A stretch of DNA of 64,000 nucleotides from Thysanoteuthis rhombus (taxonomy: Eukaryota; Mollusca; Cephalopoda; Oegopsida; Thysanoteuthidae), in contig OY735212.1 of NCBI GenBank assembly GCA_963457665.1, positions 5,190,737-5,254,736 on the forward strand. The letters run 5' to 3'. A program made the position numbers and the translations under genes. Under the pieces are notes generated by a model. It searched no databases. It saw only the letters and a program-made list of their open reading frames with translations, and was not told where the DNA came from. Below, one piece after another: positions 37,151 to 50,225 of this stretch. The first letter of the stretch is position 1. Every line of letters starts with the position of its first letter.

Positions 37151-37734
37151 AGAGACCTATCTTAATAATTAGGAACAAAACAACTTTGGTATTTTTTGTA
37201 ATTCAAGATAGTGATAAATAAGATGTAATTATCTACTATCAATTTAGGTCTTCAATTGTGTGTGAAGATAGTTAAAAAATTTCCATTTATTTTGCAATAA
37301 CCCATTTACAGAAGATATTGAAACTTTTCAAAATGTCCCATCACAAAATAAGGGAAGTGATTAACTTAATCTCTAGTGGTGAAACTTGTCACCCTAAAAT
37401 TCAATCAGAAGAAAATTCATAACTTGTTAACTTAAGCAGGTGAGGTTCTGCTGCAAAGAACAGAATAGACAGGAAACAATGAAAAAAATCTTACGGGCCT
37501 TGTAATAGTTGTAGTTGTAAAACATTGTGTAGTGGGAATAAATGCCACCAGTTCATGAAATACTCAAGAGACATTTCATGATGAAGTCTCCATTGACCAA
37601 CAGAATTGAGTGACCTGATTGACTTTTAAATATACTTATCTTGAATACATGCCTTTCAAAATGAAAATAAATGAAATAAAGATTTCATGAACATTTTGCT
37701 AAATGTAAAGCAACAGAAACTAAAAATAACTTGA

Positions 37735-37740
37735 TTTATT
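37735..37740 (-). terminator. Candidate SIRT7 polyadenylation signal
   Basis: AATAAA on the minus strand about 325 bases beyond the SIRT7 stop codon. Confidence 0.4.
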
Positions 37741-38065
37741 TTGAGTCAATAAATTTAGTCAAAAATCAATTATTGATTTGCTTTAATAAAAAAACGAATT
37801 GCAGTTTTCCTTCCAATGCAAAACTGTACGCTAGATTTAAAACAAAATGGATTTAGAAGAATTGTATAATTATTCAAATAAATCAAGTGAAAATACCAAA
37901 CTAAAAAAAAAATGTCAATCCAATGAATGCAAATATTTTTGTTAAAGCAAAATCTTCTCACATTGAGAGAGAAAAAAAAAAATGAAAAGGAACAACTTGT
38001 TAAAAATGGAAACAAGAAAATACCAACAAGATAAAAAGAGGATTTTGTCAATTGAACCAGAAAGA

Positions 38066-41000
38066 TCAAAAACGTTTCCTCTTTTTGTGTGCAATTAACC
38101 CTTTACCAAACCACCCTGGAATACGCTTATTCTGCCTTTTATTTATAGCACCATCTTCAGTATCTTCGTGTTCACTGTCTGAGCTTTTTGGTTTGCAATC
38201 AATAGTCGAGGTAGTCGGATATGTAACCATACCAAACTTCTGATCAAAATTGCAAGCACCATCTTGAAAACCAGCCAGTTCTGGTTGTGGCACTTTATCA
38301 CAGACATAAGGGTCACCATGCCTTGAAGCATTGGCGGAAGTTGATTCTTTATAATTACTGGAAGTTAAAGGGGACAAAGAACAATCACAAGATTCTGAAG
38401 TCTTAAGGCCACATTTACAGTAAGTTGCAGTTATCTCTTTCTGTGACACATCCTGCCTACCAAGCATCTTTTGATACTGGTTTAACCCAGCAGCCTGAAT
38501 AAGCGTCCAGAACTGTTCATGGGGTAAATAATCATGGTCTATCAACACCATTAGTACAGGCCAACAAGAAAGACTAGAAGAAAAAGCTTGCTGAGTTCTC
38601 CATTCCAGAAGATCAGAAGAATCGTCATTATCGTGAGACTCAAGCTGAGACAATGCTTCACTTCCGACATCTTGAAAAATTTTAGAACTTGATTCTGATG
38701 AGAGACTATTTTCTGAATCTAAAGCAGAATATTTTAAAGCCTTTTGATGAGTTGATGTGGTTTTGTGGACGATGGTTGATTCTTGAGATTTCCCAAAACA
38801 GTTCCTCTTGGTGGAAGGTTTCGCTGGAATATGCTCCCGCTGTAATGAACTCTTCTTTAATAACTTCTTGTAGAATTTCTCCTTCAAGGAATCAGGCACT
38901 TGGAGTTGTTTTGATGACACTGAATTATATTCAGAAGGGCGTAATGGAATAGCCATGCGGAACAGAGGATCTTTTTCCCTGAAGTGAGAACAAAGCATTT
39001 CTCTCAGTAGGATTTCAATAGATACAATGAAAGGAAAACCAATGAAGTAAATAAATATATACAATGGATTCTGTTGAATTGAAACAACAATTATCAACAC
39101 CAACAGCACAATAGGACCAACCTTGCAAGAATCAATTCCAATATATGTAATAATTGCTAATTTGCTTCATTAACTAATATGCCATTTATTTGGACCAATC
39201 AATAGTGCAACTGAATTCTTCTGAAATAAAATCTGATAGAATTACTAAAAATATATTTTTTAGTTCTCAAAACAACTATTTTTTAAATATCTTTAGCTTG
39301 TGGCTCAAGTTGAATGCGAATTTTTTTCAAAAAAGAAAAGGTAGAAAAGAAAAAGGACTCAAGTTATGTTTTTTTTACACAAGTTGTTCTCCTTGAATTA
39401 AAAAAAATTTGGTGTTTTGTGTGTAAAGAAAAATCAATTTGTTTGAATAATCGGACCATTCGGTTATTGCATCCAAAATCAGTGGTTACTATGGGATCCT
39501 AATGATTGGAATCCATTGTATTTTCTTCAAGTAAATATCTGAACTTTCAACTAAATTATCACTGTGCATGTGTATACACTTATTCTGAAAGATTTAAAAA
39601 TTGATTTTCTATAAAATCAAAGCTCGTAAGAAAATAGTAAAATAAATATCTACATAGCTTACCTAGTATATTCAGGAATTTTCCACTTTAGTTTGCTCAT
39701 CACTCTTTCCATAACTTCATCACATTTCCCTAAAATGACACAAAAATAGAATACAAATAATAAAATGATGTCTGTAACATTATATTCAGAGATTATCTAA
39801 AGACGTATGGCTTTGACACTTGAAAAAAAATTTAAAAAATAAAAGAAGAAGAAATTAATCAGATGGGATGAGAGTTAAAAGTGAGGCCAAACAATTAAAA
39901 AAATGAGAAAAGAATCCCTCGCATGACCAACGTCTTTGCAGTATGCCGTGTTGAGGGAGATCAATAAATAACTTACTTCTCTCGCTTTTTGTTGGGTGGT
40001 GATTGCTAAAATAACCCAAATTTTTAAGAACAAGGGTGTTCACTAGGGGACCAATACAGTATGAACTAATATTGCAAAATGAATCCCCACTAAGAACCTA
40101 TTTTGGGAGGGAATTTTCAAAAACATAAAAAGCCTTTTTTAAACATAAAGAATAAATGTTTAAATTTTAAGCTCTCTAGCTCCATGAGTGCAGCCCATAC
40201 ACACAATGCATAGATAGCAAGCCAGACAGACCAACTTGAAAACTGAAGAAACCTATATTGACAGTTTCTAATAACACAAGGTATTTATATTTTTAGTTGT
40301 GATTAATTAATGGGAATAGGTAAGACACAATTAGGAGAGCATTATTGACATCTTGTAAACCACGACTGTGTTTCAAGAGTAGCCTCCCCTGGACCACTCA
40401 ATATTCTCAAAAGATATGTGCAGACACCCAGAGAGTTGATTAGGTTGATTATGGTAAAAAATAAGCCATCAAATGTTTTCAGAAACTAGATTTACTTCAA
40501 AATGATTTTCTTTCTGCGGATGTCTTGTGGATCTCTAGTGATCTGCAGACAACACTTTCTGAACTGCTGATCTAGAGGAATCCTTCTTTACATTGACTGG
40601 CTTAGGTTTAACCTATGTCACTATTTTTGTTATTGTAAAAATATAAATTGAACCTCTCGAAAATTCACAATCTTAATGTGGAGCATATAAAGCAGGAGTT
40701 CTTCAGGCAACAATACAGCATTATTACTGAAGGTTTATTCAAAAAGACAACACAATAGATGTTTGCATACCATGCTATATAATGCCATATCATAGCAAAT
40801 GTACACCAATGTTCAGGTGTAATTGTGTTACATTTTTAGATTTCCATCTTCAAGTAATTTGTTGTATAAATTTTGATCAGAAAAATCAGTACAAAAAAAA
40901 AAAAGAGACTAACCTTGTCTGAACAGTTAGAAGTTTAGAGATTATTATTTGAAATTATTTATTTTCCTGTGTTTTGAATTCAATTGACATAACATGCATC

Positions 41001-44000
41001 AAAAAATGAATTGCAAAAGTAACTAAAAAAAACAAAGGTTCTTTATTTACCATTAATCTTAAGAGTGGCCAAGTCATCTTTGGGAGTCCATTGCAAGTTG
41101 ACAATAAACAATTTGGGTCGTTTGGATGGTTTTTTATTCATGCTCCATAAACAGGCATACTTCTTCAAGACCTACCAACAATGGCAAAAAAAAAAAAAAA
41201 CATTTAAAAAAATCTAAAAAAAAAAAAAAAATACAAAGATTTTTCAAAAATATCACTCAAGTAATTCTATCAAAGGGTGGATCCTATGAAGAATAAGCAC
41301 CCTACATTTGATTCAACTGAAAAGTTCAAATCCTAACGTTACACAGGATAATGTCACATGGTACGTCAACAGTCTTGAAGAAGATTAAACAAATTCTGTG
41401 AGTTATTTTATTTGAATCTTTTTTTCTTAAGAAAATTAAGAAGGAAGTTAAAATTTTGATTAATTAACCTTTCTTTCCCCTTTTTTTTTACAAGAAAAAA
41501 AAAAAAACAAATACATAGTTTTTATTTGATCAGAAGTTTGTGGAAATTTTAAACAAGAAAAATGCAGATATCTTTATTTAATCGTGTAGAAATAGCACCA
41601 CAAAATTTGAAAAATTTATACATCTATATCTAAACTTTTTCTTTTTTTCTTACAAAAGATAGATAAATAAATAGAGAATAGCATGATATGAAATTTCATA
41701 CCTATACGAACTTCCTTGAATTAAATCATGAAATATAGATATCCAGGACAGCATTAAAACCAACAATTCAACTGTTTAGTTTATACAAACCTTAAGACTG
41801 GTTCCTAAACAAAGAATAATATCACAGTTTTTCGCAGCCAAAGCAGCTTCTTTCCAACGATAAGGAGCAGACAAACGACCTTTCTCTCCAAAATGCACAA
41901 TTGTATCACTTAATGGATTTTTGCAACGATGACAGTTACGTGCAGTATGGTGTCGACGGAAGCTTGTCTTCTCCGTCACATCAAATAAGCGAAGGTACTC
42001 TTTGTGGGGTTTGCACTTGAAACACATCTAAAAAAAAAGAAAAATTGTATTAGATGTAGTTGCAGAAGTTTGCACAAATATAAAAAATTTGTATAGAGAC
42101 ATTATTTGAAAGAGTAATAAAAAAAATTTCTTTAAAAAGACTCCAATATCATTGTTTGTTATGGTCAAATCTTAATAAATTATAAGAAAAAGATATAATG
42201 ATATATTTTAAATCGGGATTATATATATATATATATATATCAAAGGCAGAGAAAATTGCTAAAACATGTCCAGGGATCCTGTTAGAACTCACAGTAAATC
42301 CCATGGGTATACGTTGTGTGGTTCCTGACATACACTGTCACATACAGATATTTGATGAATTATATTAGGATAATACCATTCCGGATTATTTCATAAAATC
42401 AAAATTATGATAGAAAACTGCTTTATCAAATAAAGCTGATGCTGAAATACACAAAGGCACAACTCATGAAGAAAAAAGAAATGAAGTATTTCCAAAAGGA
42501 AAATATCATGCAACTATGAACTCAACAATTTCAGGAAAATTGGTATATAATAAACATATTATGCTTACCTCTAGATACATATTACCATGGACTTCTGATA
42601 GAACCTTCTTAGATAAGCCACTTCGTATATGCAGGCCATCACAGTTTTGAGATACCACGTGTTTAAGCTATAATCAAGAAAAACAATCAATATTTTATTG
42701 AATCTGTAAATGGATTATAGCAGAAAATCCTGAATTTCTAAGAATTAAATTTTCTTCTTTTCACAATCAGAGATGTAATTGGTATCACAAAAATAAAATT
42801 ATAAATTTGTAGATAATCCAATTTTCAACCACTTCAAAATGTGAAACCAGGATAAAGATCTCTTCATTATTTACTCTCTACATTTTGTGCATGCTGACGG
42901 TTTCTCTACAAAGATTTCAAAACTAATTTTACTTAAGATTTAGCACAAAAGAATAGGTTAAAAAGTATTTCAAACATATAATATAGAAAAACAATACCAG
43001 TAAGATTTTAGTCATAAAGCCATGAAAATGCAAAAATTGCCCATTGAAAAAAGATGACACTCGCCATATCTATTAGTCAACACGCAAGGCATTGCAGTGT
43101 TGAGTTTGAAGTTGTTTTGATGGGTGGTTCTCAAGAAATCTAATGAAAATAAACAACAACAAAAAAAAACTACAGCTTACAGATCTTTCAACTAAAATTA
43201 GAGATCTAAAATATCTAAATTGGCAACACTGAAGACAAGTAACCAAAATACTTTGAAGCCACTTTTTCATACAATGGACTAAAAATTCAATTTTTACATC
43301 ACAGTTATAGTAGGCCAATCCATACACTAAAGTCTGACCCCTTCCAAACATGCACCTTTGGAAAAAGCATCACACTAATCTATTTAAATCTATAATAAAC
43401 CCCACAGTGGCCAACTGTTTACATCATTTGCATAGCTTAGTAACATTAGTAATTAACAAATAAACCATTTGCCTCCCGAGACAAGACTTAGAAATAAATG
43501 CACTCCTTGTATGTCAAAAAATACAGTGATACTCAGTCTGATTCTTCTCACATTTGTGACCTCTTAGTAGCCAAAAAGTGTAATGTAGCCAGAAATGGTG
43601 AATTAAGATATGCCTGAAATGTGCTAATGTTAAGAATGCAAAAAAAAAAAAAAAAATACGAGAAATTTAATAATCCTTATCAATTAAATGTAAAATATAA
43701 AGTAACTTTCTTTATTCATTCCTTTGCAAATGCATAAAAATTTGGTTTTATTCTGGTCACATCAGACTGAACTAATTTTCTCTCAAAGGTTGGCCCAACA
43801 GGTCAGAGAGTTGTTTGATATAAAATAAAACTGAAAAAATATGATTGCTAGACATTTTTACCTTTGCATGTTTGTAGAGACTCACAAGACTCATATGAGT
43901 TTTGGTTGGCTCAGCATCAGTGAGTTCTTGAGGCCTGCAATTATTGAAAGAATGAATTGAGGAAATGTAACATTATAATGAATTTACTTTTCAGAATGTA

Positions 44001-47000
44001 GACACATTCATTGTGTAAGAAATTAGATCTTTATAGTCAATTCTTGTAAAGGAGTGAAGGAATTATTCTGGTTTGCAGAATCATTTCAATTCTCTTTTGA
44101 ATGCATTTCACACAGAAATGGTGACCCGTTTTCCATGCAAGATGAGTATATTTAAAGGAACAAGCTAAAACACAATCATTCATAAAACAAATATCAAATA
44201 TTTTACCAACAACAAGATAAGTTCAGTAATGTTTTTCTATTTCAATCTAATAGTTTTTAAAAAGAACTAAAATTATGTTAAATTCTCCAAGAAAAGTAAT
44301 TTGGCTTAAAATGAACAGAATGAATAGTAAACACTGTGATATTCATTGTACTTTAAAAGAAAATGGAGGAAGTTAGAAAATTAATACCTACATTAGCTCT
44401 TGCCCTTTACGAAGAAGAGTCCAGACACCATTTGGTCCACGATAGTCAGGAATGGAAGCTGCCTGGGATTGCAGAAAAAATATTGGTTTGAACACTGAAA
44501 ATTTCATATCCATAATATGTATTCTAATTCAAATCTATGACAGATTAATCACTGAGTATAAATCATGTTTGGAAAATGACCGACACTGAATAGGAATGAC
44601 TTGATTTTCTGTCTGATTGATATCAATTTTTTTCATCATGGATATTCATGTTCACTCATCATTTAAAGGAGAAATCAATTCTTGCAATATTCACTGAGAA
44701 GATGGCATTATATTTTTTTACTCTTAGTTTTTATTGTAAATAAAATTACTTCTATCAATGTAGTGCCACACAATATATTTCTGTTAACACCAGTGAATGG
44801 CAGCAAAAATTTGTCAAAAGATTTCTTAGTATGGTCAAAATTTATTCTATTTTTCTGCTGAAGAAAAAAAATTCTAGTTTCAATTGATTTATTATTGTAC
44901 AACTTCTAAAAATAAAAAAGTGGCAAAACTGCAACTCACGGTGCTTATTCCAGCTCCAGTGTAAACACATACACGTTTAGCTTTTTTTATAGCCTCAGCT
45001 AATTGGTCACATTTCTCTTGTAGAACATCTGAAGGATCTTCAATCTATACAGAAAAAGAAAACGTCATTGAACCAAATATAACTTGAGGCATTTCAAATG
45101 CTATTATATCAATCCCATCAATCCAAAAAAAAAAGGAAGAAAATCTAATCAAAACATATCTTCCAGATATTTCCAAGAATGTCGATAAGAGAAGACATAA
45201 AAATGTGTAAATTACCTCCATTATTCTTCTTTTTAATTTACAACGCATAGTTGCCCTCTTCTCAGCTTTTTCCACAAGATCTGGATTTTTCTCAAGGCTA
45301 GAAATTTCGTCAGGTGTTCTTTCATGTTCAGTTTTTTTCAAAATGTTGCTAATCTGTAAGTCCAAGAAAATGAAAATCAATGAAATCAGCAAAAAAGAAA
45401 GACAGAGCAATTTTAAAAGAAATTAGCATCTGAAGGGAAATTATGAATCATTATCACTTATATAAGCTTCCTTTTATTTAGATAATTTGGTGGTGGTGGT
45501 AAAATTAATTTATCTTGATGAAAATATTACCAGCATTGTTTGAACCATAAATTCATGATTTGAAAAAAAACAAAAAAAAAAAAAATGGGTCTGGTTAGTG
45601 TTGTAGCTCAAGATCATTTTCCAAATGAATCCAATCGGCTGATACCCATTCACCTGCGACAATGAACGATTTATACTTTCATAAATACACACTCAACTGC
45701 AGACACCTAGGTGCTCAGCTGAATCTACTCTTCAGGATACAACAGTCAATCACTTGATAGAAACTATTATGTGACCAACATCTTCAGGAAGAAGGCCATG
45801 TTGGGAGTGATCAATTAAAAAATCAGAAAAAGGGGTGATCAATGAATGTTACTTCTGCTTTTTGTTGATCTGTGATTACTGAAAAGTCTGAATTATCAAA
45901 AAACTAGCATGAATGTTGCTATACACAAATTAAGGGGCCATTATATTGATTTTACATTGTAAATCGGACCCCCTACTAAAAACTCTTTCTTTCTTTTGTA
46001 AACTCCCATTAATTGAGGGGAGTGTGTGTGCAAAATTTAAAGTTTTTCATTTGAATGGTTACGGCTGAATGAAGTCCAGATACATAGATACATACAATCA
46101 TCAAAACATGTGAGTAACCTCTGCCTAGCAACAATGTTTAAACTGGTCTGCGGTGGATAGTGGTGATTAATAAAAGCTACAAAGATATTTTTTAAAGGAA
46201 ATAAAAGAATATTGAATTCATCACATAATTATTGTGATTTTAAAAATGATAGAAGAGGTTATTTTGAAAAGAAAAAGTAAAAACCCCAGAAGGAAATAAT
46301 GATTTAGATATGCTGTAAAGAATGATGAGGAAGGGGGGCTGAGAAAGAATGCTGGTGTTGCATAGCATGATGTGGTCTGCTAAATACATACATACGTGTG
46401 TATGTGTTTTGAAATTTTCACACTAGAGAATATAATGTCTTTAGCTAAGACATGTTGGTTGGATGGTTGAAGAGATAACACAGTACCCTCCACCCCTCTC
46501 AGAAGGTCAAGTGCAGAGCTGACCTCTCGACCATCAATCACCTTTTTTTCTTGGGGGTGGAGCTGGCTTATTTCATTTGTCTTATCTCATTTAAAATCCA
46601 TTTGAGTCAGATCTGAGAATTTTTCTTGGGAGAACATAAAACTTATCTAGAGGTTTTTGCTTGTTTCTAGGCATTCTTTTGAATCTGTAGAGAGCCTGCA
46701 GTCATAGGGTTAACATTCCTCTCTCTCTCTCCCATGGTGAGGAAGAGGGGAAGCTGTGTTATACAGGTCAAAAGAAGGGGAGAGTGTGTCTGGATAAGAG
46801 AGAGGGTGAAAGATTAGGGAATCTAAACTGAGAAAATGACTACTACAAAGTAGTGACTTGTTAACTACAGTCTGGACTTTGGAGAAAACACTTCTTAGTT
46901 TGAATACAGTTCTACCTTGCTTGCTGAGTTTTGTTCAACATCTTGATGCTAATGCATCAAAACTGAAAAGACAGAATTAATCTTCATTTGAAAAAAAAAA

Positions 47001-50000
47001 TGAGACAAACTGGTTAACAGCAAGCAAAGAATGAACAACCGATATGTCTTAGCAAGAAAATCACACATTTGATAAAAAAAAGCACACATGCATTCAAACC
47101 TTCATGCATAGTGCAATGCAACAATATGAATCACTGAAATGTCTGCTAATCCAAAATTTAAAAAAATAGAAAAATTAACAAAAGATTAACAACAATGAAT
47201 CATAAATTTGTTCATATCAGTTAGAATTAAAAGTTGAGGTAATGTTGAAGTTGAAAGCAAATAAAATTTTCAAAATAATTTATCCTATTGAAATATGCAA
47301 TCCAATGCATTCTATTCAAACAACTTCAGGAACTGACATCACAGCTATTTCTTTCTTCACTTCATAAAAACTAGAAAGCAAAACTAGAGAGCACATACCT
47401 CTGCCAACACTATGGTTTCTAAGAATTGAATGAAAATCAGTTCACTAGAAGTTATGATGCAGGAGAGATAACTGTGAAAGGAAAAAAATTCTGGCTGTTC
47501 TAAAATCTAATCAATTCTTCCTTAGTCCATGGCCTACCCTTAAACAAAATGATATAGGAATTCATTGAGAACTTTTAAAGTATATATAGACAAATATGAA
47601 TGAATACATAAATAGAAAGGAGAAAAAAAAAGAAAAAATCTCTCAATCGAAAAAAGAATTTCTTGATCCACACTATAATTTAGCTGATTCTTCCTTAATG
47701 ACCAACCCTTCCAGAAAATTGAACGACCATAGCCATCAGAGATGGCGAAGGGTACCATCCTTTTTTTTCTATATGTGTGCAGGTTTTTTTTATTTGCTCA
47801 AGCACTCCTGGCCATACTAATTTGTCTACAGACTTGAAAATTGGCATCAGTACTCAAAAATCTCTAAGGTTTTTACTTTTTATTTTTGGAAAAAATGTTT
47901 TTTGGGGCCTTACTCTGACAGGTTCATTAATAACTTCTAAATTCTCCAGAATCCAGTTTTTTTTAACTCTATTTTGGATGTTTTCCTGAGGAATATGCTA
48001 CTGACGTCATAAATAGTTTCATTTAAATTTATTGAGAACTTTTAGAGATACTGCGCGGACATATCATGACAATACAGTGGGGTGACTGTAAAAAAATTCC
48101 TCGATCCGCCCCCAAATTTGAGCACTTTTTCTATAGCCAATTATCTGCCCTTTCACTGAATTTCATTGAGAACTTTTAGAGATTTTGGGTGGTTTGGACA
48201 TATGGCTATGATGCAGGGGTGGTAACTCTAGATGGATCCACTCCAAAATTTAATCCTCTTCTTAACTTCCATAGCCGTATTGCACACCCTTCCTGAAACT
48301 CATTGAGAACTTTGGGAGATATTGAGTGGATAGACAGATGGAAAGAAAGACAGACACAGAGTCACAGGGTAATAGATATACTTCTCCAACTTGGCAGAAG
48401 TATATAAAATCTAGTTGGACCCATGGAAATTCCATGGGTGTTGACAACTAAGATTATCCATTATCTCAGGTCTCTGCTTTTCCTTTCAATTTTTGTTAAA
48501 CAGACATGGATCTTCCTTCAACCTCAGTGAACCACCTCCCTTTCTGCTCTCTTCCTTCCTGTCTTCTTATTCTCCCCTCACTCTCTTCCTACCACTCAAG
48601 TAAACTAATTAACTTTTCTCCTCTCTCTTCCTACCCTCTTATCAAACTACCTAACCCCCCTTTGGGATTATTGGATTATCTTCATGTTTCAATACATTAT
48701 GCACCAGGTGTGAAGGGTCTGGAACACAAAAAAGGGTTTATAATTGAATAACTTATTTTACCTGGTGAGTGAAAAAAAAAAAAAAAAAAGCAGGACTTTA
48801 CCAAAAAATTAAAATAATGAGTTTTAACAACTATTCATCAGAAGTAATGTAGTTGTTTTTTTATGTAACAATTTAGCTTTATTCTTATTTCAACTGTAAA
48901 ACAAAACTAATTTCATTACCTACAGAACAGAAAGGGGGTCGATAACCTGCCCAAGCTAAAATTATCAACCAAACACTGACAACAGTGCCATTTTGCTACC
49001 TGTACTAACTTGCTACTAAGTGATCAACGTTTTTTTTTTTTTCAGTCGACAAAAAGGAAAATTTAAAAATAGCAAACAACCTTACATCCTTAATTTTGGT
49101 GTCATTTAAGAGCAGATTAAAATCATTGTCCACTTTAGATAAGGGGAAAACTGTTTAGGTTCAAGGAACTAAATTCTTTTTTTCATTTTCAACACGAATT
49201 TCCTTTTAGATTAGGTAGTGAAGTGAATTTCGCATTTTTAATCACACGGACATTTTTCAAGTTGATTTTATCATATTTGTTTTCTAATTTATACCAATTT
49301 TTCTCATGTTTATCTTTGCAACTGAAAACTAAAACCAGGATTAATCTCTTTTTTCAAATAATGTTTATTATAACAAAAAAATAAACTTGAAGTGTTCATC
49401 ATGTCCAATCGGCTGTCTCGTAGTTTACCGTCCCAAATTATTACGGTTAGGACACTAAACGACCAGTTACAACAAAAATACTAAACAAATATCAAATCTA
49501 TTTTTCTCAACTTCTAGGGCCATTCTTCAGAGAGCATCAACATGGTATTCTGTATTTTTATTTGCACAATTTTGACTTTCAATACCAAAATATTAGCGCG
49601 ATCCTCACTAAAATAAGTACACGTATAGTTAAAACAACTAAGTGTTTACTTCTACATCAATTTTGGATTTATTTACACTTTGCTTTCTTTAGATTTTAAG
49701 TCTGCTTAGTTAATATTTTGCTGTGACAAAACTGACCATCGATCGAGTACTCTCTCACTTACAACAACCATGATAATTTGGGACGCGAAACTACGAGACC
49801 ATGGTTCAATTAATGAATTTGTTTATTCAAAATTAACTAATATTTATTTGCTCTTCTTAAGCACTCAAACAGATAGCATTAAATCTCTAAATATGGTTAT
49901 AAAGTGGAGGTTTGTTTATTTTTATCAACTCACTTCAGGAAAATGTGTAACCAAGGTGAACCCCCACTTTGTGGCCACTTTGATCAATGAATGATTGACA

Positions 50001-50225
50001 AAACATGGAAAGTTTTTTGTGCCTTCTTGTTCATTAGCCTTTTTCCAAAATGTCTCTTTGAGTAATTAATCACAAACTCACCAATCGGAATTTCATGCGT
50101 GCCTCTTTCATCCGGATCATTCTATTTAGAGTATCAGATATCCTTCTCGGTCGCCTCGAATGTAAAATCCTTGAATCTTCATCATCGTCTTCTTTGTTTT
50201 CGTCAGGAGTTAACGACGACGCCAT
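38066..50225 (-). CDS. SIRT7: SIRT7 orthologue, NAD-dependent protein deacylase
   Basis: Class IV sirtuin: nucleolar, NAD-dependent, acts on H3K18ac and other proteins in mammals and supports rDNA transcription. Exons (5'->3'): 50082-50225, 45216-45353, 44940-45044, 44392-44462, 43862-43934, 42569-42667, 41791-42027, 41051-41171, 39663-39729, 38066-38978. All phases agree: 655 residues. Seen: NAD site YTGAGIST (about 122-129), [23 protein letters not shown], catalytic His204 in [10 protein letters not shown], zinc pairs CFKC and CHRC (212/215, 242/245), [20 protein letters not shown], and [13 protein letters not shown]. The C-terminus [16 protein letters not shown] keeps the SIRT7 basic tail. 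The start ATG lies in a GC-rich exon. The last exon (about 352-655) is far longer than in human SIRT7 (400 aa in all) and is Ser-rich. Confidence 0.95.
39855..40240 (+). repeat. Dispersed repeat family A, long copy in SIRT7 intron
   Basis: Contains CCGTGTTGAGGGAGATCAAT, TTTTTGTTGGGTGGTGATTG, GGGGACCAATACAGTATGAA, CCCACTAAGAACC, CATAAAGAATAAATGTTTAA and GACAGACC in the same order as the 15.2-kb copy. It lies in the intron between the exons at 39663-39729 and 41051-41171. The 62-codon frame here is part of it. Confidence 0.65.
42220..42350 (+). repeat. (TA)n followed by a repeat end
   Basis: About 20 bases of TA, then ACATGTCCAGGGATCC... and GGTTCCTGACATACACTGTC. The latter resembles the end of the repeat at 18.1 kb. 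Located in the SIRT7 intron between exons 6 and 7. Confidence 0.4.
45725..46095 (+). repeat. Dispersed repeat family A, long copy in SIRT7 intron 1
   Basis: CAATCACTTGATAGAAACTA, GGCCATGTTGGGAGTGATCA, GGGGTGATCAATGAATG, CTTTTTGTTGATCTGTGATT, GGGGCCATTATATTGATTTT, GTAAATCGGACCCCC and CTACTAAAAACTC follow the family order. Confidence 0.65.
47388..48405 (+). mobile_element. About 1-kb element with short inverted ends and internal repeated units
   Basis: The left end GCACATACCTCTGCCAACAC and the right end CTTGGCAGAAGTATATAA pair as a 14-bp imperfect inverted repeat (TATACTTCTGCCAA against CATACCTCTGCCAA). Inside are several units of 'GGGA-ATAACT, GATCCRC, AATTTAATC-TTCTTCCT, ATTGAGAACTTTTAGAGAT', as in the 29.9-kb element. 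It encodes no protein and is probably a non-autonomous DNA element. It lies in SIRT7 intron 1 (45354-50081). Confidence 0.6.
48410..50081. other. 5' part of SIRT7 intron 1
   Basis: A 4.7-kb intron. This segment has a pyrimidine-rich stretch (48520-48660), poly-A at 48774-48789, and AT-rich unique sequence. The open frames at 48506-48751 and 49770-49994 have no exon-like support and lie on the opposite strand to SIRT7. Confidence 0.5.

Larger units (their letters stand above)
27800..37730. other. Gene-poor intergenic tract between CCDC14 and SIRT7
   Basis: Apart from the repeats listed separately, I see no supported gene. Open frames are 60-85 codons, AT-rich, and lack splice borders or family resemblance. 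Poly-A runs at 32533-32549 and 34159-34186 mark likely retroposon tails. Palindromic or exon-like remnants are weak. Confidence 0.55.

Noticed and set aside
38143-38952. Frames overlapping the last SIRT7 exon
   Set aside because: Shadows of the SIRT7 reading frame, which is supported by the conserved tail and exact splice phase.
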